Origin: Clostridiales bacterium
GTDB lineage: Bacteria > Bacillota > Clostridia > Oscillospirales > Oscillospiraceae
Direction: 5' to 3'
NCBI GenBank assembly: GCA_004555705.1
Contig: SFHI01000029.1
Location: forward strand, 1 to 23,592
DNA length: 23,592 nt
Shown piece by piece: positions 15,508 to 22,635 of this stretch (within the stretch, counting starts at the first letter, position 1; each line of letters starts with the position of its first letter). The notes below the pieces were generated by a model. It saw only the letters and a list, made by a program, of their open reading frames with translations. It was not told the DNA's origin and did no database searches. Position numbers and translations under genes: made by a program.

Positions 15508-16653
15508 TCAAACCCCCGCCAGTTCCTTCAGTCTGGGCGCCAGGTCGGTCCGCTCCCAGGGTCTGCCCTCTACGCCGAAGTGGCCGCGGGAGGCCGTGTC
15601 CGCGTAGATGGGACGGCGCAGGTCCAGCTTCCGGATGATTCCGGCGGGAGTCATATCGCAGCACTGCCTCAAAATTTCCGTCATTCGCCCGTCGGATACC
15701 ACCCCGGTGCCGAAGCTGTCCACCCGGAGGGAAACCGGCTCCGCCACGCCGATGGCGTAGGCCAGCTGCACCTGCACCCGGCTGGCCAGGCCCGCCGCCA
15801 CCAGGTTCTTGGCCATGTACCGGGCCATGTAGGCCGCGCTCCGGTCCACCTTGGTGGGGTCCTTCCCGGAGAATGCCCCGCCGCCGTGGGAGAAGAAGCC
15901 TCCGTAGGTATCCACGATGATCTTCCGCCCGGTGAGGCCCGTATCGCCGTTGGGCCCGCCGATGACAAAATTCCCGGTGGGATTGATGTGGATGTGCTTC
16001 ACCTGGTCAATGGAGAAGCCGTACTGCTGCAGCACAGGAGCAATGACGCCCTGCCGGATATAGCGCCGCAGCTCCCCGATTTCAAAATCCGCGCTGTGCA
16101 TGATGGAAACTACCACGGTATCCACCCCCAGCACATTCCCCGCTTCATCGTAGGCCACGGTCACCTGGGTTTTCCCGTCGGGCCGCAGCAAATCCGTGGA
16201 GCGGACGCACTCCGTCAGGCGGCTGCACAGGGCCCGGGCCAGGGCAGCGGGCAGGGGCATCAGCTCCGGGGTCTGGGTGCAGGCGCCGCCGAACATCATC
16301 CCCTGATCCCCCGCGCCGCCCACATCATCATTGGTGCCCAGGGCAATGTCCGCGGACTGGGTGTGAATCCGGCACTGAATTTCCACGCTGTCCGCGTCAA
16401 AGCCATCGCCGGGGTACACGTAGCCGATCCCCCGGATGGTCTCCCGGGCCACGGCAGCATAGTCCACCTGAGCTTTCGTGGTAATTTCCCCGCAGATCAG
16501 GCAGAAGTTCGTGGTAACCATGGTCTCACAGGCCACCCGGGAGCCGGGGTCCTGCTGAAGGCAGGCGTCCAGGATGGCATCGGAAATGGCATCCGCCACC
16601 TTGTCCGGATGCCCGCAGGTAACACATTCCGAGGTAAAAAGTCTTTCTTCCAT
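15508..16653 (-). CDS. metK: S-adenosylmethionine synthetase
   Basis: This 381-residue cytoplasmic enzyme makes S-adenosylmethionine from methionine and ATP. The three MetK domains are recognisable through the N-terminal GHPDK (14-18), GAGDQGMMFG (113-122), HINPTGNFVIGGP and the phosphate-binding GGGAFSGKDPTKVDRSAAY, and the C-terminal SFGTG. The segment before GHPDK reads SECVTC where many homologues have SESVTE, a variation away from the key lysines. The start at 16653 follows AAAGGAA on the minus strand; the frame continues upstream only into the riboswitch terminator. Expression is controlled by the SAM-I riboswitch at 16695-16826. Confidence 0.97.
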   Translation of the reverse strand: MEERLFTSECVTCGHPDKVADAISDAILDACLQQDPGSRVACETMVTTNFCLICGEITTKAQVDYAAVARETIRGIGYVYPGDGFDADSVEIQCRIHTQSADIALGTNDDVGGAGDQGMMFGGACTQTPELMPLPAALARALCSRLTECVRSTDLLRPDGKTQVTVAYDEAGNVLGVDTVVVSIMHSADFEIGELRRYIRQGVIAPVLQQYGFSIDQVKHIHINPTGNFVIGGPNGDTGLTGRKIIVDTYGGFFSHGGGAFSGKDPTKVDRSAAYMARYMAKNLVAAGLASRVQVQLAYAIGVAEPVSLRVDSFGTGVVSDGRMTEILRQCCDMTPAGIIRKLDLRRPIYADTASRGHFGVEGRPWERTDLAPRLKELAGV

Positions 16654-16694
16654 GTTTCTTTTCCTTTCGATTCTGTTTTTTGGGATTATCCAAC

Positions 16695-16826
16695 AAAAAC
16701 CGCACACCGAAGATTCGATGTGCGTGAATCGAATCCTCATCTGTCGTTGCCGCCGGATTTGGCACCTTGAATAAACAGGTTGCCGGGTTTCATCGGGCCG
16801 TTCCCTCCACCACTCTTGATAAGGCT
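16695..16826 (-). promoter_or_regulatory. SAM-I (S-box) riboswitch with terminator, controlling metK
   Basis: Read on the minus strand, the aptamer contains CTTATCAAGAG, GGTGGAGGGA, GGCCCGATGAAACCCGGCAA, GGTGCCAA and AGATGAG, the S-box core. Helix P1 pairs CTTATC (16823-16818) with GATGAG (16741-16736). A terminator stem pairs 16715-16724 with 16701-16710 and is followed by TTTTT. An 11-bp antiterminator pairs 16728-16738 with 16709-16719 and competes with both P1 and the terminator. With S-adenosylmethionine bound, P1 forms and transcription should stop. Confidence 0.96.
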
Positions 16827-16844
16827 TGTATGCAGTTTCGGTTT

Positions 16845-16872
16845 ATTATACTCCTTTTCCCCAATTTGTCAA
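16845..16872 (-). promoter_or_regulatory. Sigma-A promoter of metK
   Basis: On the minus strand, a perfect TTGACA (16872-16867) and a perfect TATAAT (16850-16845) are 16 bases apart. Transcription would begin near 16838, just before the riboswitch aptamer. Confidence 0.88.
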
Positions 16873-16947
16873 GCATCTCCCCTCCTTCACCGGAGTTTTT
16901 TTCAGGCACAGGTATCAACTTCGCGCGCAACGTTTACAATTCCGCTA

Positions 16948-16976
16948 TGGACTTTTTCGGCGCTTGCTGATAGAAT
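16948..16976 (+). promoter_or_regulatory. Probable promoter of the rhomboid-like gene
   Basis: TGGACT (16948-16953) and TAGAAT (16971-16976) are separated by 17 bases. The TGA just before TAGAAT gives an extended -10 (TGN). It lies 25 bases before the predicted start codon and faces away from the metK promoter. Confidence 0.5.
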
Positions 16977-17001
16977 AACCCCAGAAAGCTTTAGGAGTTG
17001 A

Positions 17002-17895
17002 GTGCAATTGAAAAATCTTCGCAGGAAATTTGACCGGCTGTGCTACCGCAACCGGGACAAAGGCATTCCCAATCTGATGCTGTATATCTGCATCGGCAGC
17101 GCCGTGGTGTACCTGATGACCCAGCTCACCCAGAATGCCGTGCTGTATAATATTCTCTATTTTGACCGGACGCTGATTCTCCGGGGCCAGGTGTGGCGGC
17201 TGTTTACCTACGCGCTGACCTACAACGGCGGCAACATCCTGTACACCGCCATCGGCCTGTTATGCTACTTCTCCCTGGGCCGGGCCATTGAAAACCATTG
17301 GGGAACCTTCCGGTTCAACCTGTTTTACCTGTCGGGCCTGGTGCTGATGGATGTCTACTGTCTGATCTTCCCCTGCAACGCCTCGGTGAACTACCTGAAC
17401 ATGAGTCTGTTCCTGGCCTACGCCACCCTGTATCCCGACGCCCATTTCCTGCTCTTCTTCATCATCCCCATCAAGGCCTGGATTTTCGCCCTGTTCGACC
17501 TGGCCATCACGCTGATCAACGTGATTATGCTGTCGGTGCCCGTGTTCTACTTCCCCTACAACCTTTTCCCCCTGGTGGCCCTGGCTAACTATTTCCTGTT
17601 CTTCGGCAAGGACGTGGCCAACGTGATCCCCATGTCCTGGCGCCTCAATGCCCGGCGGCTGTTCCACCGCGGAAAACGCTCCTCCGCCCCCCGGGCCAAG
17701 GTAATTCCCTTCAACGGCGCGCCCTCCTATGAGGCCTCCACCGCCCAGCCCAAGGCGCCCTATCTCCACCGCTGCACCGTCTGCGGCCGGACGGACGTGT
17801 CGGACCCGGACCTGGAGTTCCGCTACTGCTCCCGGTGCAAGGGTTACTACTGTTACTGCCAGGATCATATCAGCAACCACACCCACATTCAGTAA
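17002..17895 (+). CDS. Rhomboid-like membrane protein with C-terminal zinc-binding tail
   Basis: This 297-residue protein has a rhomboid-like membrane core: GQVWRLFTYALTYN at about 70-83, then a series of hydrophobic helices through about residue 205. The expected catalytic GxSG serine motif is absent (the matching place reads LNMSLFLAYATLYPD), and no obvious catalytic histidine follows, so it may be an inactive, derlin-like rhomboid. A basic linker leads to a cytoplasmic tail with CTVC, CSRC and CYCQDH, which looks like a zinc ribbon. The GTG at 17002 is only 4 bases from AGGAG (16993-16997); a TTG at 17008, 10 bases away, is an alternative start. It is monocistronic, with its own promoter and terminator. 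Confidence 0.8.
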   Translation: MQLKNLRRKFDRLCYRNRDKGIPNLMLYICIGSAVVYLMTQLTQNAVLYNILYFDRTLILRGQVWRLFTYALTYNGGNILYTAIGLLCYFSLGRAIENHWGTFRFNLFYLSGLVLMDVYCLIFPCNASVNYLNMSLFLAYATLYPDAHFLLFFIIPIKAWIFALFDLAITLINVIMLSVPVFYFPYNLFPLVALANYFLFFGKDVANVIPMSWRLNARRLFHRGKRSSAPRAKVIPFNGAPSYEASTAQPKAPYLHRCTVCGRTDVSDPDLEFRYCSRCKGYYCYCQDHISNHTHIQ

Positions 17896-17905
17896 ACAAG
17901 CCCCT

Positions 17906-17935
17906 CAGCGGCCGCCAAACGCGGCCGCTGTTTTT
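17906..17935 (+). terminator. Rho-independent terminator of the rhomboid-like gene
   Basis: CAGCGGCCGC (17906-17915) pairs perfectly with GCGGCCGCTG (17921-17930) around CAAAC, and TTTTT follows at 17931-17935. It starts 10 bases after the stop codon. Confidence 0.93.
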
Positions 17936-17966
17936 CTCCCTCGCCTGCATTAAATGAAAGGCCGGC

Positions 17967-18163
17967 AAATTGTTGTTTAGAATTGACAATTGACAATTAA
18001 CAATTGACAATTCAGGAATCCCTTCGGGATATATTTTAAATTAATTGCGTTGAAAATACAGCATATTATTTCAAAATCGTCCCGTAGGGACACAATAATT
18101 GTCAATTTTCAAAATTTTCAATTGTCAATTGTCAATTCGGCGAAGCCGTTCAAACAACAATTT
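17967..18163. repeat. Type B palindromic element, inverted orientation
   Basis: The edges are AAATTGTTGTTTA (17967 onward) and AAACAACAATTT (18152-18163). Tandem ATTGACA repeats follow the left edge and inverted TGTCAAT repeats precede GGCGAAGCC at the right, so relative to 13734-13922 it is flipped. The centre contains AGGAATCCCTTCGGGAT and CGTCCCGTAGGGAC, two small hairpins. It lies between the rhomboid terminator and the SSB-like gene. Confidence 0.87.
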
Positions 18164-18244
18164 TTCGTTGTCAAACGTCCCCGCCATGGCGGAGTGCTTG
18201 ATGAATGCGGCTGCATCCGCCGGTTCTCAATCCGTCCGCCGCCG

Positions 18245-18272
18245 CATAGCCTGTACCACACACTAGGCTATG
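18245..18272 (+). promoter_or_regulatory. Inverted repeat touching the ribosome binding site of the SSB-like gene
   Basis: CATAGCCT (18245-18252) and AGGCTATG (18265-18272) form a perfect 8-bp inverted repeat with a 12-base spacer. The ribosome binding site GAGGTGG begins at its last bases. It could be an operator or a translation-controlling hairpin; neither is shown. Confidence 0.4.
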
Positions 18273-18282
18273 AGGTGGTACT

Positions 18283-18897
18283 ATGGAACAAATCACGAAT
18301 CAGGTAATCCTCCGGGGAACGCTGGCATCCGCGCCCCGGTTTTCCCACGAGAACCACGGCAAGCGGTTTTTCCGTTTTTATCTGGACGTACCCCGCCTGT
18401 CCTCGGCGGTGGACACCCTGCCCATTGTGGCCCCGGAGGCTCTGCTGGAATCCACGCTTCTGGAGGAAGGGGCCCTCCTGTGCGTGACAGGCCAGGTGCG
18501 CTCCCACAACCTGCGCAGTGACGGGAAGCGCCACCTGCTGATTTTCGTGTTTGCCTCCTCCCTTGCTCTCCAGGACGGGGAACCGGCAAACCAGGTCACC
18601 CTGGAGGGCTTCCTCTGCCGGGAGCCCACCTACCGCCGCACCCCCCTGGGCCGGGAAATCTGCGACGTGATGCTGGCAGTGCCCCGGGCCTTTCAGCGGG
18701 CGGATTACCTGCCCTGCATTCTATGGGGCCGGACGGCCCAGGAAATCTCCCGCTGCCACACCCGGGACAGCCTCCGCATCACCGGCCGCCTCCAGAGCCG
18801 GGTCTACACCAAGGTCACCGAGGAAGGCTCCCAGCAGAAAACCGCCTACGAAATCTCCGCCCTCACCGCCCAAATCCTCCCCCAGCCCCTCCCCTGA
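18283..18897 (+). CDS. SSB-like protein with two OB-fold domains
   Basis: This 204-residue protein looks like two single-stranded-DNA-binding OB folds in tandem. The first covers about residues 5-95 (NQVILRGTLASAPRFSH, FRFYLDVPRLS, LCVTGQVRSHN). The second covers about 102-200 (NQVTLEGFLCREPTYRRTPLG, CDVMLAVPRAF, YLPCILWGRTAQEI, LRITGRLQSRVYTK). Both resemble SSB, but the protein lacks the acidic C-terminal tail that recruits partner proteins in canonical SSB, ending instead in ILPQPLP. It is probably a paralogue, not the main replication SSB, which is normally encoded between rpsF and rpsR. ATG 18283 follows TGAGGTGG. Its terminator may be the hairpin at 19172, beyond a repeat element. Confidence 0.8.
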   Translation: MEQITNQVILRGTLASAPRFSHENHGKRFFRFYLDVPRLSSAVDTLPIVAPEALLESTLLEEGALLCVTGQVRSHNLRSDGKRHLLIFVFASSLALQDGEPANQVTLEGFLCREPTYRRTPLGREICDVMLAVPRAFQRADYLPCILWGRTAQEISRCHTRDSLRITGRLQSRVYTKVTEEGSQQKTAYEISALTAQILPQPLP

Positions 18898-18907
18898 TTT
18901 CTCCGGG

Positions 18908-19150
18908 AAATTGTTGTTTACGCGTGCGGACCCGAATAAACGCTGTCATTGCGAGCCAGTGCGCACACTGGCGTGGCAATCCCCCGGTTGAATGGGGCCA
19001 GGAACAATTACCACCAAAATTCGCTGTGTCTCCTGCTATTCCGGGAACTATTCGGTACATTTCCCCTCTAACCGGGGGATTGCCACGACCAGTCTGCGGA
19101 CTGGTCTCGCAATTACAGCTTTTTCAGTTCGAACGCGTAAACAACAATTT
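18908..19150. repeat. Type A palindromic element, full copy (subtype A-II)
   Basis: The edges are AAATTGTTGTTTA and AAACAACAATTT (19139-19150). The left tip is GCCAGTG-CGCA-CACTGGC and the right tip ACCAGTC-TGCG-GACTGGT, flanked by one more G-C pair. The centre differs from subtype A-I: it begins CGGTTGAATGGGGCCAGG and resembles only the copy at 19392-19634. It begins 11 bases after the stop of the SSB-like gene. Confidence 0.88.
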
Positions 19151-19171
19151 ATCTTTACCTCCCCCGTACCG

Positions 19172-19208
19172 AGAAAACCCCCGCTGCTTTTGGCAGCGGG
19201 GGTTTTCT
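19172..19208. terminator. Bidirectional terminator in the convergent SSB-like/kinase gap
   Basis: AGAAAACCCCCGCTGC (19172-19187) pairs perfectly over 16 bp with GCAGCGGGGGTTTTCT (19193-19208) around a 5-base loop. It has A and T tracts on both sides, so it can stop both the SSB-like transcript and the kinase transcript. A type A element lies on each side of it, between it and each gene. Confidence 0.9.
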
Positions 19209-19391
19209 GCAAAAGGGATTGGAAAGAAGAGAGGTAGAAAAGAGGATCTACTTGAGTGGAAAGGAAGCGGCTCACGGCTTCCGCAACCTTTCTGTGTATA
19301 AAATACCTTCCGGTTTTGAACATCCAATAACGGATTTGAAAACAAAATTCGACCATTTTGTGAATAAAATCCAATAGAACCGCTAAGCGAT
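19209..19391. other. Intergenic stretch with no recognised gene
   Basis: This unique AT-richer stretch lies between the terminator and the next type A element. I see no coding frame with a family signature. It contains a small hairpin GGAAGC-GGCTCACG-GCTTCC near 19262. On the minus strand, transcription entering here would end at 19172, so it could be the kinase 3' leader-out or a small RNA, but the promoter-like boxes are poor. Confidence 0.3.
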
Positions 19392-19634
19392 AAATTGTTG
19401 TTTACGCGTGCGCGCCTAATAAAACGCTGTCATTGCGAGCCAGTGCGCACACTGGCGTGGCAATCCCCCGGTTGAATGGAGCCAGGTAACGATTGCTACT
19501 AAAAATCGCAGTGACTTCCATCTTTCTGGGTGCTTTTCGGCACATTCCCCCTCTATCCGGGGGATTGCCACACCAGTCTGCGGACTGGTTCGCAATGACA
19601 GCGTTTTTTAGCGCACAATTTCAAACAACAATTT
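19392..19634. repeat. Type A palindromic element, full copy (subtype A-II)
   Basis: The edges are AAATTGTTGTTTA and AAACAACAATTT (19623-19634). The left tip is GCCAGTG-CGCA-CACTGGC and the right tip ACCAGTC-TGCG-GACTGGT. The centre starts CGGTTGAATGGAGCCAGG and matches the copy at 18908-19150 in the same orientation, although the middle 60 bases have diverged. It lies 40 bases after the kinase stop on the minus strand. Confidence 0.88.
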
Positions 19635-19674
19635 AACGCTCCGTTTCTTCTGTTCGTGCGGGCGTATTGTTTCC

Positions 19675-22635
19675 TCACGCCTGGGGGAAAATCAGGGTCA
19701 CCTTGAACAAATCTCCGTCCACCAGCAGCTGAAGCTGGCCCTTCTGCAGCTCCATCAGGCTCTTGGCAATGTTCAGCCCCAGGCCGCTGCCCTCGGTATT
19801 CCGGGAGGCGTCCCCCCGGACAAACCGTTCCATCAGCTCATCGGCCTCCACGTTCAGCTCCTCCCGGGAGATGTTCTTCAGGGAGATCAGCACCTTGCCC
19901 TCCAGGGTGGTCAGGTCCACATACAGCCGTGTCCCCGGCAGAGCGTATTTCACCGCGTTGCTCAACACATTGCTGAGCACCCGCCAGACCAGCCGTCCGT
20001 CCGCCAGCATTTCCACCGGTTCCTCAGGATGCCGGAACACAGGGGTCAGATTTGCCTTTGCCAGCTTGTCCGCGAATTCCCCCAGGGCCTGGTTTACGGC
20101 CTCCGCCGCGTCCACCCTGGCGATATCCACGTTTATATTTCCCGTGCTGGCCTTGCTCATCTCCATCAGGTCGTCAATGAGCTTCTTTAAGCGCTGGGAC
20201 TGCCGGGAAAGCACCTCCAGGTACAGCTCCTGTTCCTCCTCGCTGTGGGGCTTGCTCATCAGGTCCACATAGTTGATGATGGATGTCAGGGGCGTTTTGA
20301 TATCATGGGACACGTTGGTGATCAGTTCGGTTTTCATCCGTTCGGATTTCAGCTGCTTCTGGGCGGCCACCACCGCCACATCCGCCAGTCCGTTCAGCTC
20401 CTGGGCGAAGTCCCGGAAGCAACCCACCAGCAAAGCATCGTCCACCTTGGTATCCAGGTCCCCCCGGCGCATCCGCTTGGCGCTTTCCAGCAGGGTGCCG
20501 AAGCAGTGGGAGCCGTAGAGCACGATCCCGATGCCGAAGCAGGCCCACAGCACAAGCAATCCCTCCGACCGGTTCGCCACGGCGAGGAACAGCCACAGCA
20601 GCAGCACCAGCCCCACCGTCAGCCACTGCCAGATCAGCGGCAGCATGGAAAAGAACCGCTGAAGCCCTCTTCCCAGCCAGGCCGCTCCCCTTTTCACCAG
20701 GGAAAGCGTCCATTTCCACAGCTTTCCCAGCTCCAGAGCGAAGAATTTCACCAGCTTCCAGGCTGCCCGGACGAGCCGTTTTGCCAGCGGCACCGCCCGC
20801 TGCCAGCACCAAACCAGGCACCGCAGGCCCGTTTTGCAGCACCATACGCACAGCCGGACAGCGAACCCGCAGAGACTGTTTCTCCACCAGATGCCGCCGG
20901 GGGTCTTAACCTGTGCGGCAAAGGCAAAGCAGAAGCCCACAAACAGCAGGCATCCCACATATCCCGCTGCGGCCGTTGCCCCGGCCGCAAAGAGGAGACC
21001 CTGATTGAACAGATACTCCATACCCTCTGCCAGCAGCCAGACAATTCCCACGTCCGCCAAGCCTGCGCCCACCGCGTAGGCATCCAGAGGAATCAGATTC
21101 AGTCCACCGGCCTTCACGGTATCCCTGCCGGGCTTCCGGCCGGCGGCGCAGCACAGGTACACCGCGCACACCGCGAACAGCAGCAGATTCACCGCCAGAA
21201 TCACGAACAGGGCATTGCGGTAATTCCACAGCAGCCGCAGGGCGTCGGCAAGCTCCGAGTGACGCATGACCGGCTCCTGAAGAGTCAGGCTCACGGTGTA
21301 GCCGGTCAGCTCCTGATAATAGAACTCCGCCACCATGACATCCTTGTATCCGCTGTCATAGTAGGAATAGGAGTGGATTTTGCGGGTGGGAACCGACACC
21401 GTGGGGAGCCGTTCTTCCGAAGCGACTGTTTCCTCCGGCTCCGAGGGGACGGCAGTCTCCGGTGGGGTGGTTTCTTCCCCGGTGACTTCGGCAGGCTCCG
21501 AAGCGGTGGTTTCCTCCCCGGCGGCTTCGGCAGGCTCCGAGAGGACAGCATCCCCAATGGCAACCGGCACCTCTTCCCAGGTGAACACACCGTCCTCCAG
21601 GGTCACGCTTCCCCCTTCGACCTCCAGCAGCATATTGCCCTTGTCGTCCCGGAAGGATATGGCCGTCACCTTGTCCTCCTCCGTCACCGGGATTACCTCT
21701 CCAGCGGCAGAGCGGAAGCGGAGGCGGCCGTCCTCCATGGGGGCCAGAATTCCCAGAGGCTCCACACTGCCCACACTCTCGGAGCGTTCGCCGTCAAAGG
21801 TCAGGCTGATGCTGTAAACCTCCACGCCCTCTGCCGGGATATCCGTCGATGCGTCGTCCCCGGCTGCGTAGGCGGCAAAGCACAGGAAGCCCTCCTCATC
21901 CAACCGGATGGTGCCTACACCCTCCGCAGAAAAGGTCTGGTACAGCATCCCGCCGTTGCTGTCGAAGAAGCTGGCTCCCGCCACCACCATATCCGGCAGC
22001 ATCAGTTCCATGGGCTCCGTAGTGCGCAGAACCACATTCCCCTCCTGGCTGTAGTAGGCCAGGGCGGACACGCCGGTTTCCGTGGTAGAAACCAGCTCAT
22101 TTCCGTTTTCATCATAGAAATGTGCTGCGGACACCATGGCGCCCTGGGACGGAACGGCGTTATACAGCAGCGCATTCTGGTCGATGGCAGGTGCGCTCTG
22201 ATGGTCGTACTCCTCCTGGGTCCTCAGCGAAACCAGTACCCGGTAGGTATCGGCAAAGGGGAAGTTCACCACCCGGCTGTAGCTTTCCAGCCCCCGGTCC
22301 TCCACCACGTTTCCCTGGTCATCCTGGATGATAAAGCCCACGGCTCCGGGCTGGAACTGGTTTTGGGCGTAATCCTCCTCAATCCAGTCGTCCAGGGCAT
22401 AGATCATCTCCTCCGGACAGCCGCCCAGATTCACGCTGGCAAAGCGGGCCCCCACATACTGGGCATAGCGCTCAAGCGCGTTCTCCTCCGCATGCTCCAG
22501 CATTGTATCCACAGAGGCACCGTACAGCCCCTGGCTGGCCAGCACCAGAATTCCCGCCGCGCTGCCCAGACTCACCAGCAGAAAAACCGCGCAGAGCACC
22601 ACCGCCAGGAATTTAATCGTAATGTGGTATTTCAT
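19675..22635 (-). CDS. Large membrane sensor histidine kinase
   Basis: This 986-residue kinase forms a pair with the OmpR-type regulator just upstream; start and stop overlap by ATGA. A first membrane helix at about 8-35 leads into an external region of some 440 residues. That region contains repeated beta-like segments (FYDENGNELVST, FFDSNGGMLYQT, FRDDKGNMLLEV) and a low-complexity Glu/Thr/Pro stretch. Several further membrane helices follow, with a long Trp/Lys-rich amphipathic stretch between them. The catalytic part is at the end: the HisKA motif TNVSHDIKTPLTSIINY with H777, N-box LSNVLSNAVKY and G-box GSGLGLNIAKS. The stimulus is unknown; an envelope signal is likely (inference). The frame continues upstream of the ATG at 22635 only through the regulator gene. 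Confidence 0.92.
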   Translation of the reverse strand: MKYHITIKFLAVVLCAVFLLVSLGSAAGILVLASQGLYGASVDTMLEHAEENALERYAQYVGARFASVNLGGCPEEMIYALDDWIEEDYAQNQFQPGAVGFIIQDDQGNVVEDRGLESYSRVVNFPFADTYRVLVSLRTQEEYDHQSAPAIDQNALLYNAVPSQGAMVSAAHFYDENGNELVSTTETGVSALAYYSQEGNVVLRTTEPMELMLPDMVVAGASFFDSNGGMLYQTFSAEGVGTIRLDEEGFLCFAAYAAGDDASTDIPAEGVEVYSISLTFDGERSESVGSVEPLGILAPMEDGRLRFRSAAGEVIPVTEEDKVTAISFRDDKGNMLLEVEGGSVTLEDGVFTWEEVPVAIGDAVLSEPAEAAGEETTASEPAEVTGEETTPPETAVPSEPEETVASEERLPTVSVPTRKIHSYSYYDSGYKDVMVAEFYYQELTGYTVSLTLQEPVMRHSELADALRLLWNYRNALFVILAVNLLLFAVCAVYLCCAAGRKPGRDTVKAGGLNLIPLDAYAVGAGLADVGIVWLLAEGMEYLFNQGLLFAAGATAAAGYVGCLLFVGFCFAFAAQVKTPGGIWWRNSLCGFAVRLCVWCCKTGLRCLVWCWQRAVPLAKRLVRAAWKLVKFFALELGKLWKWTLSLVKRGAAWLGRGLQRFFSMLPLIWQWLTVGLVLLLWLFLAVANRSEGLLVLWACFGIGIVLYGSHCFGTLLESAKRMRRGDLDTKVDDALLVGCFRDFAQELNGLADVAVVAAQKQLKSERMKTELITNVSHDIKTPLTSIINYVDLMSKPHSEEEQELYLEVLSRQSQRLKKLIDDLMEMSKASTGNINVDIARVDAAEAVNQALGEFADKLAKANLTPVFRHPEEPVEMLADGRLVWRVLSNVLSNAVKYALPGTRLYVDLTTLEGKVLISLKNISREELNVEADELMERFVRGDASRNTEGSGLGLNIAKSLMELQKGQLQLLVDGDLFKVTLIFPQA
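21463..21540 (-). repeat. Two tandem 39-base repeats inside the sensor kinase gene
   Basis: Units 21463-21501 and 21502-21540 encode SEPAEVTGEETTP and SEPAEAAGEETTA. They lie in the low-complexity external stretch before the second membrane helix. Copy number could vary between strains. Confidence 0.75.

Noticed and set aside
15580..16770. Plus-strand open frame of 396 codons opposite metK
   Set aside because: metK is unambiguous on the other strand and this frame has no signature.
16680..16830. T-box leader for metK
   Set aside because: The conserved core clearly matches the SAM-I riboswitch, and no T-box sequence motif is present.
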